Of a DNA stretch of 64,000 bases, positions 19,511 through 31,239 are shown one piece after another. Source of the DNA: Photobacterium sp. TLY01 (lineage in GTDB: Bacteria > Pseudomonadota > Gammaproteobacteria > Enterobacterales > Vibrionaceae); the NCBI RefSeq assembly GCF_021432065.1, contig NZ_CP090364.1, positions 3,300,601 to 3,364,600 on the forward strand, written 5' to 3'. Under the pieces are notes generated by a model. The model saw only the letters and a program-made list of their open reading frames with translations. It was not told the origin of the DNA and ran no database searches. A program made the translations under genes and the position numbers. Each line of letters begins with the position of its first letter. The first letter of the stretch is position 1.

Positions 19511-19600
19511 ATGCTATTCAACGTTAACCTACTGGTCCTCATTATGAACGTCATCGTGGTGATTATTTCACCGCGACGGGGGCTGGCAGGCGTAAAATAG
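19511..19600 (+). CDS. ilvL: ilv operon leader peptide IlvL
   Basis: Open frame of 29 codons starting ATG at 19511, between comM and ilvG. The product, MLFNVNLLVLIMNVIVVIIS followed by PRRGLAGVK, is packed with Leu (5), Val (7) and Ile (4), the amino acids made by the operon. Its stop is 21 bp before a strong GC-rich hairpin with a T run (19622-19657). This is the classical attenuation layout: slow decoding when Ile, Val or Leu are scarce should prevent terminator formation. Too short for usual gene callers. Confidence 0.88.
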   Translation: MLFNVNLLVLIMNVIVVIISPRRGLAGVK

Positions 19601-19621
19601 CACAAACGCAAACACACGCAG

Positions 19622-19657
19622 AAAAAGCCCCCGCACCGACAAGGTCCGGGGGCTTTT
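19622..19657 (+). terminator. ilv attenuator
   Basis: AAAAAGCCCCCG at 19623-19634 pairs with the CGGGGGCTTTTT segment ending at 19657. It lies after the leader peptide and before ilvG, so it is the attenuation terminator. Confidence 0.88.
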
Positions 19658-19734
19658 TCATACCTGATGTCAGAAAGACTGCACTATTCCAATAAACCGC
19701 AGCACTGGCAGAGGTCATCAAGAAACAGGGAGCC

Positions 19735-21387
19735 ATGATGACAGGCGCAGAGTTAGTAGTAGAAGCCTTGAAACAACAGGGGGTGAGCACAGTCTTCGGA
19801 TATCCGGGCGGTGCCATCATGCCAATTTATGATGCTTTGTACGACGGCGGTGTCAGGCACGTGCTGTGCCGCCACGAACAAGGTGCCGCCATCGCCGCTA
19901 TCGGATATGCCAGAGCCAGCAAAGGCATCGGTGTTTGCCTGGCCACCTCAGGTCCGGGTGCCACCAACCTGATCACCGGGCTGGCCGACGCCATGCTGGA
20001 TTCCATCCCGCTCGTGGCTATCACAGGTCAGGTCGCCAGCCCGATGATAGGCACTGACGCGTTCCAGGAAGTCGATGTACTGGGGATGTCACTGTCGTGT
20101 ACCAAGCACAGTTTTCTGGTGACAGATCCGGCAGATTTACCCGCGGTCCTGAGCGAGGCCTTCGAAGTGGCGCAGAGCGGACGACCGGGCCCTGTGCTGG
20201 TGGATATCGCCAAAGATGTACAAATCGCCGCCATCGAACACCCGCTTGCCCCACTGCACGAATTACCAGCATTACCCGAGACCGATCCTGCACAATTTGC
20301 CCTGGCCCAGCAGCTTATTGCCGACAGCCAGCGTCCTATTCTTTATGTCGGTGGCGGGGTACAGCTGGCAGATGCCGTCGCCAGCGTACGCGAGTTTCTC
20401 GACATCACGCACATGCCGGCAGTCTCGACCCTGAAAGGGCTGGGCTGTGTTGAGAAAAACTACCCCTACCACCTGGGTATGCTGGGGATGCACGGCACCA
20501 AAGCGGCCAACCTGGCAGTCCAGGAAGCCGATTTGCTGATTGCGGTCGGCGCCCGTTTCGATGACAGGGTGACCGGCAAACTGGATACCTTCGCGCCGCA
20601 TGCCAAAGTGGTCCATCTGGATATCGATACCGCCGAGCTGGGCAAGCTGCGCCAGGCCCATGCCGCTTTGCGTTGCGATCTCAACACTGTGCTGCCGCAA
20701 CTGGCCCGTCCGCTCTCTCTCGCGCCCTGGCAACAACACATCAGCAGCCTGTTGGCAGACAACGGCTGGCGCTATGATCACCCGGGTGAGCGCATTTACG
20801 CACCACTGCTGCTGAAACAACTTTCCGAAAAGATGGACGATCAGACCGTCATCAGTACCGATGTCGGCCAGCACCAGATGTGGGTGGCGCAGCACATGAC
20901 CCACAGACAGCCGCAGAACCTGCTGACCTCCGCCGGGCTGGGCACCATGGGCTTTGGTCTGCCGGCCGCGATCGGCGCCAAGCTGTCGCGCCCGGATGAT
21001 CAGTCGATTCTGGTGTCGGGCGACGGCTCTTTCATGATGAATGTGCAGGAGCTGGGCACCATTCGCCGTCTCGGTCTGCCGGTCAAGATTGTATTGCTGG
21101 ATAACCAGCGCCTGGGCATGGTGCGCCAGTGGCAGGAGCTGTTTTTTGACGGCCGCTACAGCGAAACCAACCTGTCCGATAACCCGGATTTCGTCACCCT
21201 GGCCAGTGCCTTCGGCATTCCGGGCCAGACCATTACCCGCAAGGAAGAAGTCGGTCCTGCATTAGATACCCTACTGGCCAGCGAGACAGCCTATCTGCTG
21301 CACGTTGCCATTTCTGAAGCTGATAACGTCTGGCCGCTGGTTCCCCCCGGTGGTGCTAACCACGACATGATGGAGGAACCTGTATGA
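19735..21387 (+). CDS. ilvG: Acetolactate synthase II large subunit IlvG
   Basis: TPP- and FAD-dependent enzyme that condenses pyruvate with pyruvate or 2-ketobutyrate, the first common step to Val/Leu and Ile. The 550-residue protein is complete, with [14 protein letters not shown] and the catalytic Glu in [11 protein letters not shown], the FAD-domain segment [14 protein letters not shown], and the TPP motif [14 protein letters not shown]...[10 protein letters not shown]. It is not frameshifted as in E. coli K-12. The start is ATG 19735 or the adjacent ATG 19738 (GGGAGCC upstream). Its stop overlaps the ilvM start by 4 bp. Confidence 0.96.
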   Translation: MMTGAELVVEALKQQGVSTVFGYPGGAIMPIYDALYDGGVRHVLCRHEQGAAIAAIGYARASKGIGVCLATSGPGATNLITGLADAMLDSIPLVAITGQVASPMIGTDAFQEVDVLGMSLSCTKHSFLVTDPADLPAVLSEAFEVAQSGRPGPVLVDIAKDVQIAAIEHPLAPLHELPALPETDPAQFALAQQLIADSQRPILYVGGGVQLADAVASVREFLDITHMPAVSTLKGLGCVEKNYPYHLGMLGMHGTKAANLAVQEADLLIAVGARFDDRVTGKLDTFAPHAKVVHLDIDTAELGKLRQAHAALRCDLNTVLPQLARPLSLAPWQQHISSLLADNGWRYDHPGERIYAPLLLKQLSEKMDDQTVISTDVGQHQMWVAQHMTHRQPQNLLTSAGLGTMGFGLPAAIGAKLSRPDDQSILVSGDGSFMMNVQELGTIRRLGLPVKIVLLDNQRLGMVRQWQELFFDGRYSETNLSDNPDFVTLASAFGIPGQTITRKEEVGPALDTLLASETAYLLHVAISEADNVWPLVPPGGANHDMMEEPV

Positions 21388-21644
21388 CCCAGCACACCCT
21401 GACTATCCAAGCCACCAGCCGCCCGGAATTGCTGGAACGTGTTCTAAGAATCACACGCCACCGCGGATTCATGGTAAAACAGTTTTCAATGGCGCATAGT
21501 GAAGATTGTCAATCCGTCGACATTGAAGTCACGGTCGACAGCGAGCGTCCCATCAGTGCCCTCTATCACCAGCTGGACAAACTGTGGGATGTCAACGGCG
21601 TCACCATTTTAGAGCAACAACAAAAACAACAAATCAGCGCATAA
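21384..21644 (+). CDS. ilvM: Acetolactate synthase II small regulatory subunit IlvM
   Basis: ACT-domain subunit of 86 residues that activates IlvG ([29 protein letters not shown]...). Length and sequence fit IlvM. It starts inside the ilvG stop (ATGA overlap), so expression of the two subunits is coupled. Confidence 0.95.
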   Translation: MTQHTLTIQATSRPELLERVLRITRHRGFMVKQFSMAHSEDCQSVDIEVTVDSERPISALYHQLDKLWDVNGVTILEQQQKQQISA

Positions 21645-21659
21645 CGAAAGGATTACACA

Positions 21660-22592
21660 ATGGCAAACACAGCAGATTACATTTGGTTTAACGGCGACAT
21701 GGTGCCTTGGGCAGACGCGAAAGTGCACGTGCTGACGCACGCGATGCACTACGGTACCTCAGTATTCGAAGGCATTCGTTGTTACGACACACCAAATGGT
21801 CCAGTAGTCTTCCGTCACCGTGAACACATGGCCCGACTGAAAGATTCTGCCAAGATCTACCGCTTCCCGATCCCTTACACGGTTGATGAGCTGATGGAAG
21901 CCTGCCGCGAAACCCTGCGCGCCAACAAACTCAACTCTGCCTATATCCGTCCGCTCGGCTATGTGCCGAACGTGGGTCTGGGCGTCTGTCCGCCAAACGG
22001 CACCGAAATGGATCTGATCATCGCCGCATTCTCCTGGGGCGCTTACCTGGGTGAAGAAGCACTGGCCAATGGGGTCGATGCCATGGTGTCGAGCTGGAAC
22101 CGCGCCGCACCAAATACCATTCCGACCGCTGCCAAAGCGGGCGGTAACTACCTGTCTTCCCTGTTAGTCGGTGGTGAAGCCCGTCGTCACGGCTATGCCG
22201 AAGGCATTGCGCTGGACGTGCGCGGCTACCTCTCTGAAGGGGCCGGTGAGAACATCTTTGTGATCCGCAACGGGGTGATTTCAACTCCACCGGCCACCAG
22301 CGCTATTCTGCCGGGCATTACCCGCGATGCCATCGTGACGCTGGCCAAAGACATGGGTTATGAAATCCGCGAAGAAAACATCGCCCGCGAGGCGCTGTAT
22401 CTGGCCGATGAAGTCTTCATGACCGGCACAGCGGCGGAAATCGTCCCGGTACGCAGTGTGGATCAGATCACCGTCGGCGAAGGCAAGCGCGGCCCGATCA
22501 CCGAGAAGATTCAATCGGCCTTCTTTGGCCTGTTCAATGGTCAGACTGAAGATAAGTGGGGCTGGTTGGATCCTGTCTATCCGGCAAAATAA
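21660..22592 (+). CDS. ilvE: Branched-chain amino acid aminotransferase IlvE
   Basis: PLP enzyme for the last step of Ile, Val and Leu synthesis. The 310-residue fold-type IV protein shows VHVLTHAMHYGTSVFEGIRCY, the Schiff-base lysine in NTIPTAAKAGGNYLSSLL (near residue 160), EGAGENIFVIRNGVI and VFMTGTAAEIVPVRSVD. It lies 15 bp after ilvM. Confidence 0.97.
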   Translation: MANTADYIWFNGDMVPWADAKVHVLTHAMHYGTSVFEGIRCYDTPNGPVVFRHREHMARLKDSAKIYRFPIPYTVDELMEACRETLRANKLNSAYIRPLGYVPNVGLGVCPPNGTEMDLIIAAFSWGAYLGEEALANGVDAMVSSWNRAAPNTIPTAAKAGGNYLSSLLVGGEARRHGYAEGIALDVRGYLSEGAGENIFVIRNGVISTPPATSAILPGITRDAIVTLAKDMGYEIREENIAREALYLADEVFMTGTAAEIVPVRSVDQITVGEGKRGPITEKIQSAFFGLFNGQTEDKWGWLDPVYPAK

Positions 22593-22670
22593 GCCACACT
22601 TAAAAGCAAGAGAAGCAATGTCCCCGCTGGTGTCAGACGGCACCGGCGGCCAAAAAAGGAATTTCACGTT

Positions 22671-24512
22671 ATGCCTAAGTACCGTTCAGCCACCACCACC
22701 CACGGCCGTAATATGGCGGGTGCCCGCGCCCTGTGGCGTGCCACCGGCGTCAAAGATGAAGATTTTGGCAAACCTATCATCGCCGTCGTCAACTCCTTCA
22801 CCCAGTTCGTACCCGGTCATGTTCACCTGAAAGATCTGGGGCAGTTGGTTGCCGCTGAAATCGAGAAAGCCGGTGGGATTGCCAAAGAATTCAACACCAT
22901 TGCCGTTGATGACGGGATTGCCATGGGCCACGGCGGGATGCTCTATTCGCTGCCGTCGCGCGAGCTGATTGCCGACTCGGTCGAATACATGGTCAATGCC
23001 CACTGTGCCGACGCCATGGTCTGTATCTCCAACTGCGACAAAATCACCCCGGGGATGCTGATGGCGTCCATGCGCCTCAATATTCCGGTGATCTTCGTCT
23101 CCGGCGGCCCGATGGAAGCCGGCAAGACCAAACTGTCAGATCAGATCCTGAAACTGGATCTGGTAGACGCCATGATCCAGGGCGCCGATCCCAAAGTCTC
23201 TGACGAGCAGAGCGAGCAGATCGAACGCTCAGCCTGCCCGACCTGCGGATCCTGCTCAGGCATGTTCACCGCCAACTCGATGAACTGTCTGACCGAAGCT
23301 CTGGGCCTGAGCCAGCCGGGCAACGGTTCGTGCCTGGCCACCCATGCCGATCGGAAAGCGCTGTTTATCACCGCCGGTCAGCGCATTGTCGGTCTGACCA
23401 AGCGTTACTACGAGCAGGACGACGACAGCGTGCTGCCGCGTAACATCGCCAGCAAGAAAGCCTTCGAAAATGCCATGGCGCTGGATATTGCCATGGGCGG
23501 GTCGACCAATACTGTGCTTCACCTGCTGGCAGCAGCGCAGGAAGGCGAGATCGATTTCACCATGGAAGACATCGACCGCATGTCACGCCGCGTGCCGCAC
23601 CTGTGTAAAGTGGCGCCGTCGACGCAGAAATACCACATGGAAGATGTTCACCGCGCCGGAGGCGTATACGGCATTCTGGGTGAGCTGGACCGTGCCGGCC
23701 TGCTGCATTCAGACGTTCCGAACGTGCTGGGCATGACGCTGTCAGAAGCGCTGGCCCGTTACGACATCAAACAAACTGATTCTGAGGAAGTTGCCACCTT
23801 CTTCCGCGCCGGTCCGGCCGGTATCCGGACCACTCAGGCTTTCTCACAGGACTGCCGCTGGGACACTCTGGATGACGATCGCGAGAACGGCTGTATCCGC
23901 AACAAAGCGCACGCTTTCAGCCAGGACGGCGGTTTGGCTGTGCTGTCAGGCAACATGGCGGTCGACGGCTGTATCGTGAAAACCGCGGGCGTTGATGAAA
24001 GCTGCCTGACCTTCAAAGGCCCGGCTGTGGTGTTCGAAAGTCAGGAAACTGCGGTGGAAGGGATTTTAGGCGGCAAGGTCAAAGCCGGTGATGTGGTGGT
24101 GATCCGCTATGAAGGCCCGAAAGGTGGCCCGGGCATGCAGGAAATGCTGTATCCGACCACTTATCTCAAGTCGATGGGACTGGGCAAAGAGTGCGCCCTG
24201 ATCACCGACGGCCGTTTCTCCGGCGGCACCAGCGGCCTGTCGATTGGCCACGTATCACCAGAAGCGGCCAACGGCGGCACCATCGGCCTGATTGAAGACG
24301 GCGATCTGATCACCATCGACATCCCGAATCGCAGCATCGAGCTGAATGTGGACGATGCGACGCTGGCCCAGCGCCGTGCCGCCGCCGATCAGCGCGGCTG
24401 GAAACCGCTCGACCGTCAGCGCAGCGTCTCCTTTGCCCTGCGTGCCTACGCCAACCTGGCGACCAGCGCCGATAAAGGCGCAGTCCGCGACAAATCCAAA
24501 CTGGAAGGGTAA
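22671..24512 (+). CDS. ilvD: Dihydroxy-acid dehydratase IlvD
   Basis: Iron-sulfur dehydratase for the third step of the pathway. The 613-residue protein contains the cluster-ligand motifs [12 protein letters not shown] (near 122) and [19 protein letters not shown] (near 195), plus [19 protein letters not shown] at the C-terminal domain. Family length is normal. It is in the middle of the ilvGMEDA operon, 2 bp before ilvA. Confidence 0.97.
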   Translation: MPKYRSATTTHGRNMAGARALWRATGVKDEDFGKPIIAVVNSFTQFVPGHVHLKDLGQLVAAEIEKAGGIAKEFNTIAVDDGIAMGHGGMLYSLPSRELIADSVEYMVNAHCADAMVCISNCDKITPGMLMASMRLNIPVIFVSGGPMEAGKTKLSDQILKLDLVDAMIQGADPKVSDEQSEQIERSACPTCGSCSGMFTANSMNCLTEALGLSQPGNGSCLATHADRKALFITAGQRIVGLTKRYYEQDDDSVLPRNIASKKAFENAMALDIAMGGSTNTVLHLLAAAQEGEIDFTMEDIDRMSRRVPHLCKVAPSTQKYHMEDVHRAGGVYGILGELDRAGLLHSDVPNVLGMTLSEALARYDIKQTDSEEVATFFRAGPAGIRTTQAFSQDCRWDTLDDDRENGCIRNKAHAFSQDGGLAVLSGNMAVDGCIVKTAGVDESCLTFKGPAVVFESQETAVEGILGGKVKAGDVVVIRYEGPKGGPGMQEMLYPTTYLKSMGLGKECALITDGRFSGGTSGLSIGHVSPEAANGGTIGLIEDGDLITIDIPNRSIELNVDDATLAQRRAAADQRGWKPLDRQRSVSFALRAYANLATSADKGAVRDKSKLEG

Positions 24513-24514
24513 GT

Positions 24515-26071
24515 ATGATGAGTGAGGTGACACAGGCCAGGGCTGCTGAGTTTCTCAGCGGCGCTGACTATTTAAGGGAAACCCTGCGTGCCCCGGTATA
24601 CGAGGTGGCGCTGGTCACGCCGCTGCAAGACATGGAGCGGTTATCCAAGCGTTTGGGGAACCGTATCCAGATCAAGCGTGAAGACCGCCAGCCAGTGCAC
24701 TCATTCAAGCTTCGTGGCGCCTACAATATGATGTCTCAGCTGAACTCGGCACAACGCCAGGCTGGTGTGATTGCCGCATCCGCGGGCAATCATGCGCAGG
24801 GCCTGGCCTTGTCAGCCCGCCAGCTGGACGTCAAAGCCGTGATTGTGATGCCGCGCACCACCCCGGATATCAAAGTGGAAGCCGTCAAAAGCTTCGGCGG
24901 CGAAGTGGTGTTGCATGGCAGCAACTTTGATGAAGCCAAAACCTACGCCATTGAACTGGCCGAGAAGCACCAATTCACCTTTATTCCGCCGTTCGACCAC
25001 CCGGCAGTGATTGCCGGGCAGGGCACCATAGGGATTGAGCTGGTGCAACAAAACGGCCACCTCGATTATGTTTTTGTGCCCGTCGGCGGCGGTGGCCTGG
25101 CGGCCGGGGTGTCGGTGCTGCTCAAACAGCTGATGCCGGAAATCAAGATCATCGGTGTCGAAGCTGAGGATTCGGCCTGTCTGCGGGCCGCGCTGGATGC
25201 CGGTGAGCCGGTCACTCTGGATCAGGTTGGCCAGTTTGCTGACGGTGTGGCGGTGAAACGGATCGGTGATGAGACCTTCCGGCTGTGCCAGCAGTATCTG
25301 GATGATGTGATTACGGTCAGCAGTGACGAAATCTGCGCCGCCGTCAAAGATATTTTTGAAGACACCCGGGCGATCGCCGAGCCGTCTGGCGCGCTGTCGC
25401 TGGCCGGTCTGAAGAAATACAGCGAGCAGCATCAATTGAAAGGCCAGCAGCTGGCCTCGATCTTGTCGGGCGCCAACCTGAACTTCCACGGCTTGCGCTA
25501 TGTATCTGAGCGTTGCGAACTGGGTGAAAAGCGCGAAGGCCTGCTGGCCGTCACTGTGCCGGAGCGTCCGGGCGCGTTTCTTGATTTCTGCCACCTGCTG
25601 GGCGGCAGGGCCGTGACTGAGTTCAACTATCGTTACAACGACGATACCCTGGCTAATGTCTTTGTCGGCGTCCGTTTGCTGCAGGGGCAGGACGAGCTGG
25701 AAAGCATCATCAGCGATCTGCGCAAAGGCGGCTATCCTGTGGTGGATCTGTCGGATGATGAAATGGCCAAGGTGCACGTGCGCTATATGATTGGCGGCCG
25801 CCCGTCCAAGCCACTGCAGGAACGCCTGTACAGCTTTGAGTTTCCGGAATACCCGGGCGCACTGCTGAAGTTCCTGACCACATTGGGCACTCACTGGAAT
25901 ATCAGCCTGTTCAATTACCGTAACCACGGTGCTGATTACGGCCGGGTGTTATGCGGCTTTGAACTCGAAGAGCATGATTTGCTGTCCTTCACCAGCCACC
26001 TGCGTGAACTGGGTTACCAGTGGAAAGACGAAACCGGTAATCCGGCCTATCAGTTTTTCCTCGCCCAGTAA
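24515..26071 (+). CDS. ilvA: Biosynthetic threonine deaminase IlvA
   Basis: PLP enzyme converting threonine to 2-ketobutyrate, the committed Ile step, inhibited by isoleucine. The 518-residue protein has the PLP-lysine motif [12 protein letters not shown], the PLP phosphate loop [10 protein letters not shown], and two ACT-like regulatory domains at the C-terminus ([31 protein letters not shown]), so it is the long, feedback-regulated form. It closes the ilvGMEDA operon and is followed by a terminator. Confidence 0.97.
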   Translation: MMSEVTQARAAEFLSGADYLRETLRAPVYEVALVTPLQDMERLSKRLGNRIQIKREDRQPVHSFKLRGAYNMMSQLNSAQRQAGVIAASAGNHAQGLALSARQLDVKAVIVMPRTTPDIKVEAVKSFGGEVVLHGSNFDEAKTYAIELAEKHQFTFIPPFDHPAVIAGQGTIGIELVQQNGHLDYVFVPVGGGGLAAGVSVLLKQLMPEIKIIGVEAEDSACLRAALDAGEPVTLDQVGQFADGVAVKRIGDETFRLCQQYLDDVITVSSDEICAAVKDIFEDTRAIAEPSGALSLAGLKKYSEQHQLKGQQLASILSGANLNFHGLRYVSERCELGEKREGLLAVTVPERPGAFLDFCHLLGGRAVTEFNYRYNDDTLANVFVGVRLLQGQDELESIISDLRKGGYPVVDLSDDEMAKVHVRYMIGGRPSKPLQERLYSFEFPEYPGALLKFLTTLGTHWNISLFNYRNHGADYGRVLCGFELEEHDLLSFTSHLRELGYQWKDETGNPAYQFFLAQ

Positions 26072-26115
26072 GCGAATGCGTCCGTCAGTCGGGTCCGATG
26101 CCGGCCGGAAAAACA

Positions 26116-26148
26116 CAGCCCCGTCTCAAACGGGGCTGCTTTCTTTCA
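26116..26148 (+). terminator. Terminator of the ilv operon
   Basis: CAGCCCCG at 26116-26123 pairs with CGGGGCTG at 26131-26138 and is followed by a T-rich tract. Confidence 0.78.
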
Positions 26149-26182
26149 CCTGTATCCCTTTTCACTTCCCTTTCTCCCCCCG

Positions 26183-26563
26183 TCAGGGCTTATCTTTCTG
26201 AGTCAGCGCCCGGGTGTATTCCGCCATGAAGCCGGCCAGATTGATACTCTGCTGCAAAATCACATTCCGGGCCGAGTGGGGCAGGCGGCTGAAATACTGT
26301 AATAAGCGATCAATTTCTTCTTTGTATTCGCTTTCCAGAATTTCTAATCCTTCATCCCCGTACACGAACCAGGTCAGCGGCCGCTCGGTGATTTCTGAAA
26401 TCGCCGACAGCAAACGCACTTTCGGCTCGGTTTTTCCTGTCTCGAGGTCCAGATAGGTTTGCCGGGCAACCCCCAGTTGCTGAGCCATGTGTACCTGAGT
26501 CAGGCCTTTCCACTCTCGCGCTTCCTTGATCCGCGAGGCGATTGTCGCTTTAGGATCTGTCAT
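26183..26563 (-). CDS. XRE-family helix-turn-helix regulator
   Basis: Protein of 126 residues with an N-terminal Cro/CI-type HTH (SRIKEAREWKGLTQVHMAQQLGVARQTYLDLETGKTEP) followed by a helical tail. The start is chosen as ATG 26563 because GGAGGTATTG precedes it; the frame extends to 26578. It stands alone between ilvA and glmS. Target unknown. Confidence 0.82.
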   Translation of the reverse strand: MTDPKATIASRIKEAREWKGLTQVHMAQQLGVARQTYLDLETGKTEPKVRLLSAISEITERPLTWFVYGDEGLEILESEYKEEIDRLLQYFSRLPHSARNVILQQSINLAGFMAEYTRALTQKDKP

Positions 26564-26800
26564 CAATACCTCCACCACTGCAATATATTCCGACCAAACA
26601 GGTCAGCATAAAATCAGCCAACTCAGGTGTTATTGTTTTTATAAAAATATCAACAAGTTAAAGAAGACGACATTTTGGGATTGCAAAGCGCAATGCAAAA
26701 CAGGAAAAATTCAACCAAAGCATCTGATTTCGCAAACAAAAAACGTCACTTCTGTACTAGATCATAGACGCTGGGAATAGGGGCGAGGGGCAAAACGAAC

Positions 26801-26824
26801 AAAGGCGCCATAATTGACGCCTTT
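26801..26824 (-). terminator. Possible terminator after glmS
   Basis: AAAGGCG and CGCCTTT form a 7-bp stem around a 10-nt loop, 26 bp after the glmS stop. The T run on the minus strand is weak. The rest of 26564-26849 shows no gene I can support. Confidence 0.45.
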
Positions 26825-26849
26825 ATCTCAGGGCTAAGACAGCCGTGTC

Positions 26850-28685
26850 TTATTCTACGGTCACCGATTTAGCCAGGTTGCGCGGCTGGTCAACATCCGT
26901 GCCTTTGATCAGCGCCACATAGTAAGACAGCAACTGCAACGGCAGGGTGTAGAGGATCGGGGCGATAAACTCGTCACAATGCGGCACGTTGAGTACCGTC
27001 ATGGTGTCATCGCTGGCGAAGTGGGCATTCACATCGGCAAATACATACATCAGGCCGCCACGGGCACGCACTTCCTCAACATTCGACTTGAGTTTTTCCA
27101 GCAGCTCGTTGTTCGGCGCCACCACAATCACAGGCATGTCAGCATCAATCAGGGCCAGCGGGCCGTGTTTCAGCTCACCGGCAGCATAGGCTTCTGCATG
27201 GATGTAGGAGATCTCTTTGAGCTTGAGCGCACCTTCCATCGCAATCGGCGACTGCTCACCGCGGCCCAGGAACAGGGCGTGGTGCTTGTCGGCAAAATCT
27301 TCTGCCAGCGCTTCAATATCATCAGCCATGGCCAGCGTCTGCTCAATTTTGGCCGGCAGGCTTTGCAGCGCGGCCACCAACTGAGCTTCCTGAGCTGCAT
27401 CCATTGTCTGATTACCGCGGCCAATCGCTCCCACCAGCATCAACAAACCGGCCAGCTGGACGGTAAAGGCTTTGGTGGAGGCCACACCGATCTCCGCCCC
27501 GGCTTTCATCATGTAAGCCAGATCGGATTCACGCACCAACGACGAGCCGGGGACGTTGCAGATGGTCAGGCTGGCCATATAACCCATTTCCTTGGCCAGA
27601 CGCAGCGCGGCCAGGGTATCAGCGGTTTCACCGGACTGAGACAGGGTGACCAGCAGACTGTTTTCATACACGTGAGATTTACGGTAACGGAACTCGGAAG
27701 CAATCTCGACATTGCACGACACACCGGCCCACTGCTCCAGCCAGTATCGTGCCACCAGACCGGCGTGATAACTGGTCCCGCACGCAATGATCTGGACATG
27801 TTTCACTTTCTGCAGCAAGTCTGCGGCATCTTCTCCAAAGGCGGAAGCCAGGACTTGGCCATTTTTCAGGCGACCTTCCATCGTACGTTGCAGGGCAATG
27901 GGCTGCTCATAAATTTCTTTCAGCATGTAATGGCGGTACTGACCTTTGTCACCGGCATCGTGTGATACTTCCGATTCTTTGATCTCGCGCTCAACCGGCT
28001 CACCCTGCTTATCGAAGATGTTGACGGCAAAACGGGTCACTTCCGCGACATCCCCTTCTTCCAGGAACGCAAAACGGCGGGTCACCGGCAACAGGGCCAG
28101 CTGGTCGGAGGCAACAAAGTGCTCATCAACACCATAGCCGATCACCAGCGGGCTGCCGGAGCGGGCCACCACAATCCGGCTCGGATCACGACTGTCCATC
28201 ACGACGGTGCCGTAGGCGCCTTCGAGCTGGGACACTGTCTTCTGCACCGCTTGCAGCAGGCTGTCGGCGCTGCGCAGCTCCCAGTCCACCAGGTGAGCAA
28301 TCACTTCGGTATCTGTCTGTGACACGAAGGTGTAGCCGCGTTCGGTGAGCACCGCACGCAGCGATTCGTGATTCTCAATGATGCCGTTATGAACTATCGC
28401 GATGTGCTCGCCGGACACATGAGGATGCGCATTGGTTTCGGAAGGTTCACCGTGTGTCGCCCAGCGCGTATGGGCAATGCCAGTGCCGCCTGACAGAGGA
28501 CTGGCAGCCACGGCGTCAGCCAGCTCCTGTACCTTACCCAGACGGCGGACACGCTGCAGTGTCTTATCGCTGCCGACCACGGCCACACCGGCAGAATCAT
28601 ACCCCCGGTATTCCAGACGGCGCAGACCTTCAATCAGAATGCCAGCCACATCACGTTGGGCAACCGCCCCGACGATTCCACACAT
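26850..28685 (-). CDS. glmS: Glutamine-fructose-6-phosphate aminotransferase GlmS
   Basis: Makes glucosamine-6-phosphate from fructose-6-phosphate and glutamine, the entry to UDP-GlcNAc for peptidoglycan and LPS. The 611-residue protein starts [17 protein letters not shown], with the nucleophilic Cys at position 2 after Met removal. It has the class II glutaminase loops ([25 protein letters not shown]) and two SIS isomerase domains ([27 protein letters not shown]), ending in [15 protein letters not shown]. The DeoR gene lies 26 bp upstream; glmU is further upstream, so this is an amino-sugar locus. Confidence 0.97.
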   Translation of the reverse strand: MCGIVGAVAQRDVAGILIEGLRRLEYRGYDSAGVAVVGSDKTLQRVRRLGKVQELADAVAASPLSGGTGIAHTRWATHGEPSETNAHPHVSGEHIAIVHNGIIENHESLRAVLTERGYTFVSQTDTEVIAHLVDWELRSADSLLQAVQKTVSQLEGAYGTVVMDSRDPSRIVVARSGSPLVIGYGVDEHFVASDQLALLPVTRRFAFLEEGDVAEVTRFAVNIFDKQGEPVEREIKESEVSHDAGDKGQYRHYMLKEIYEQPIALQRTMEGRLKNGQVLASAFGEDAADLLQKVKHVQIIACGTSYHAGLVARYWLEQWAGVSCNVEIASEFRYRKSHVYENSLLVTLSQSGETADTLAALRLAKEMGYMASLTICNVPGSSLVRESDLAYMMKAGAEIGVASTKAFTVQLAGLLMLVGAIGRGNQTMDAAQEAQLVAALQSLPAKIEQTLAMADDIEALAEDFADKHHALFLGRGEQSPIAMEGALKLKEISYIHAEAYAAGELKHGPLALIDADMPVIVVAPNNELLEKLKSNVEEVRARGGLMYVFADVNAHFASDDTMTVLNVPHCDEFIAPILYTLPLQLLSYYVALIKGTDVDQPRNLAKSVTVE

Positions 28686-28711
28686 AGAAAATACTCCTGA
28701 AAAATTAAGAT

Positions 28712-29485
28712 TTATACTTTGGCGGCGGCGCAGATCACCTGCACCCCTTGCTGTTCGATTTCTGCTTTTGCGGCCGAATCCAGACCTTCATCGGTGATCA
28801 AGGTACTGATGCTCTGCCACGGCAGTTCAAGATTGGGGATTTTTCGGCCAATTTTGCTCGATTCGACCATGACCACCACTTCACGGGAGACTTCCGCCAT
28901 CACCCGGCTCAGGCCGATCAGTTCATTGAAGGTGGTGGTACCGCGCGTGATATCAATGCCGTCGGCACCGATAAACAGCTGGTCAAAATCATAGGATCGC
29001 AGGACAGACTCGGCGACCTGGCCCTGAAACGCCTCGGAATGCGGATCCCAGGTGCCGCCCGTCATCAGCAGGGTCGGCTCGTTTTCCAGCTCATTGAGGG
29101 CATTGGCAACATTGAGTGAATTGGTCATCACGATCAGACCCTGCTTGTCACCGAGCAGACCAATCAGTGCAGCCGTGGTACTGCCACTGTCGATGATAAT
29201 GCGGTTATGATCGCGGATACGGGCGGCGGCGGCCTGAGCGATCGCTTGCTTTCGAATCGAAACTTCTGGTTCATGACCCGCCGCCACAATCTCTGAAGGC
29301 ATGGCAATCGCGCCGCCATAACGGCGCAGCAACAGACCGGTTTTCTCTAAGGCAGCAAGATCTTTACGAATCGTCACTTCGGAAGTGGCAAATTGATGCG
29401 CCAGTGCATCGACACTGACTTCGCCCTGTTCATTGACCAGAGCAACAATGGCGTGGCGTCTCTGCTGGGTGTTTCGTTTCGACAT
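28712..29485 (-). CDS. DeoR/GlpR-family transcriptional regulator upstream of glmS
   Basis: Regulator of 257 residues with a DeoR N-terminal HTH ([47 protein letters not shown]) and a C-terminal sugar-phosphate sensing domain ([36 protein letters not shown]). It sits between glmU and glmS on the same strand, as in other Vibrionaceae, so an amino-sugar phosphate effector and control of glmS are likely. That role is inferred from position. Confidence 0.88.
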   Translation of the reverse strand: MSKRNTQQRRHAIVALVNEQGEVSVDALAHQFATSEVTIRKDLAALEKTGLLLRRYGGAIAMPSEIVAAGHEPEVSIRKQAIAQAAAARIRDHNRIIIDSGSTTAALIGLLGDKQGLIVMTNSLNVANALNELENEPTLLMTGGTWDPHSEAFQGQVAESVLRSYDFDQLFIGADGIDITRGTTTFNELIGLSRVMAEVSREVVVMVESSKIGRKIPNLELPWQSISTLITDEGLDSAAKAEIEQQGVQVICAAAKV

Positions 29486-29605
29486 GTAAGTTTTTCTTGT
29501 GATTTAAGTTTCGAACTGAAACCAAATATAGCAAACCAAAAGAAGTAAGATCAAGAAAATACCAACAAGACAGCCAATCCGTACAGCGGCAAGGGGAGTT
29601 TACGG

Positions 29606-29632
29606 CAAAAAAAAGCAGCGCGTGAGCGCTGC
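29606..29632 (-). terminator. Terminator after glmU
   Basis: GCAGCGC - GTGA - GCGCTGC hairpin with eight T on the minus strand, just downstream of the glmU stop. Confidence 0.88.
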
Positions 29633-29653
29633 CTGTCTGTTCATCGGTCCGGA

Positions 29654-31015
29654 TTATTTTTGCTTTTCCGGACGCTTCCAGCCTTTGATGGTCCTGGCCG
29701 GAACACGAGTGATCACTAACTCACCCTCACCGACATCACGGTTAATAGTCGCACCGGCCCCGATAGTCGCCCCCTTACCGATTTTCACCGGGGCGATCAG
29801 CTGCGTGTCTGAGCCGACAAAAACATCATCTTCGATTTCAGTCCGGAACTTATTGGCGCCGTCATAATTGCAGGTGATGGTACCGGCGCCGATATTGACC
29901 CGATCACCAATCTGCGCATCACCCAGGTAGGTCAGATGACTGGCCTTAGAGCCTTTGCCGAGACGGGACTGCTTCATTTCGACAAAGTTACCGACATGGG
30001 AATCCCCCACCAGCTCAGCGCCCGGGCGCAGACGGGTAAATGGTCCCACAGTACAGTCTTCGCCGACCGTGGCCCCTTCGATAATGCTGTAAGGGCGAAC
30101 CAGGGTGTTATCATCGATTTCGCAGTCAATCAGTACCGAACCCGCCCCGATCACCACATTGTCGCCCAGGGTAACATTGCCTTCGATGATGACATTGACA
30201 TCAATTTCGACATCCTGGCCGCATTGCAGGGTGCCGCGCAAATCAAAACGCGCCGGATCACGCAGCATCACGCCCTGAACCAGCAAACGCTCAGCCTGAA
30301 GAGACTGGTAAGCACGCTCAAGACGCGCCAGTTGCAGGCGGTTATTCACGCCTTCCACTTCAACGGCTAACGCCGGGTGCACCGCCTGGATATGACGGCC
30401 TTCCGCATGGGCCATGGCAATCACATCGGTCAGATAGTATTCGCCCTGCGCATTGTCGTTTTTCAGCTGGCTCAGCCAACGCTTGAGATCACCGCCATTG
30501 GCCACCATCACACCGGTATTGATTTCACGAATTTGCTGCTGGGCTTGCGTCGCGTCTTTTTGCTCGACGATGGCAACGACCGCCTCATTTTCACGCACAA
30601 TGCGGCCATAACCGGTTGGATCATCCAGCAGCACCGTCAGCAGGCCAATGCCGCCTTCCGGCTGGGCCTCGAGTAATTTCTCCAGGGTTTCGCCACTGAT
30701 CAGAGGGACATCGCCATAGAGGATCAGGACCTGCTCATCATCCCCCAATTCGCCCGATGCCTGATTCACGGCATGACCGGTGCCAAGCTGCTCAGCCTGA
30801 AGCACCCAATTGACAGATTCTTCCGCCAGACGTGCCTGCATCAGTTCACCACCATGGCCATACACCAGATGAATATTTGCAGCCCCCAAATCACTGCAAG
30901 TGTCGATTACGTGTTTTACCATCGGCTTACCTGCCAGCGTATGCAGTACTTTCGGCAGAGCAGAATACATGCGGGTGCCTTTACCCGCGGCCAGGATCAC
31001 AGCGCTGAAGCTCAT
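29654..31015 (-). CDS. glmU: Bifunctional GlcNAc-1-P uridyltransferase / GlcN-1-P acetyltransferase GlmU
   Basis: Carries out the last two steps to UDP-GlcNAc. The 453-residue protein has the N-terminal pyrophosphorylase domain ([35 protein letters not shown]) and a C-terminal left-handed beta-helix with hexapeptide repeats ([21 protein letters not shown]...), including RLRPGAEL and NYDGANKF. It lies downstream of the atp operon on the same strand but behind a terminator, as in E. coli. Confidence 0.97.
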   Translation of the reverse strand: MSFSAVILAAGKGTRMYSALPKVLHTLAGKPMVKHVIDTCSDLGAANIHLVYGHGGELMQARLAEESVNWVLQAEQLGTGHAVNQASGELGDDEQVLILYGDVPLISGETLEKLLEAQPEGGIGLLTVLLDDPTGYGRIVRENEAVVAIVEQKDATQAQQQIREINTGVMVANGGDLKRWLSQLKNDNAQGEYYLTDVIAMAHAEGRHIQAVHPALAVEVEGVNNRLQLARLERAYQSLQAERLLVQGVMLRDPARFDLRGTLQCGQDVEIDVNVIIEGNVTLGDNVVIGAGSVLIDCEIDDNTLVRPYSIIEGATVGEDCTVGPFTRLRPGAELVGDSHVGNFVEMKQSRLGKGSKASHLTYLGDAQIGDRVNIGAGTITCNYDGANKFRTEIEDDVFVGSDTQLIAPVKIGKGATIGAGATINRDVGEGELVITRVPARTIKGWKRPEKQK

Positions 31016-31192
31016 GAATCAGTGTCCCTTCTTATCAATGTGGTGGATATCTGGATGCATTGTATCGGCTCGCTGCATCCGATATAAGTCTTTGTCGATC
31101 ATTATTGACACAGCAGACACAATCAAGCGGCGGCTTTGTGAGCTCAGCCAAGACATTTCACTGCGCTCAGAAGCGCCGTCACCCGTCGGCAG

Positions 31193-31227
31193 GCAAAAAA
31201 AAAGCGACCCTGAGGTCGCTTTTTTGC
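31193..31227 (-). terminator. Bidirectional-looking terminator after atpC
   Basis: Near-perfect inverted repeat: A9-GCGACC - CTGA - GGTCGC-T6. It ends the atp operon (minus strand) 13 bp after atpC. The rest of 31016-31192 shows no gene I can support. Confidence 0.92.
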
Positions 31228-31239
31228 ACAGATACCTGA

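Noticed and set aside
24812-25927. 371-codon minus-strand frame
   Set aside because: Antisense shadow of ilvA caused by codon bias; ilvA is unmistakable.
26979-27965. 328-codon plus-strand frame
   Set aside because: Antisense to glmS, which is complete and conserved.
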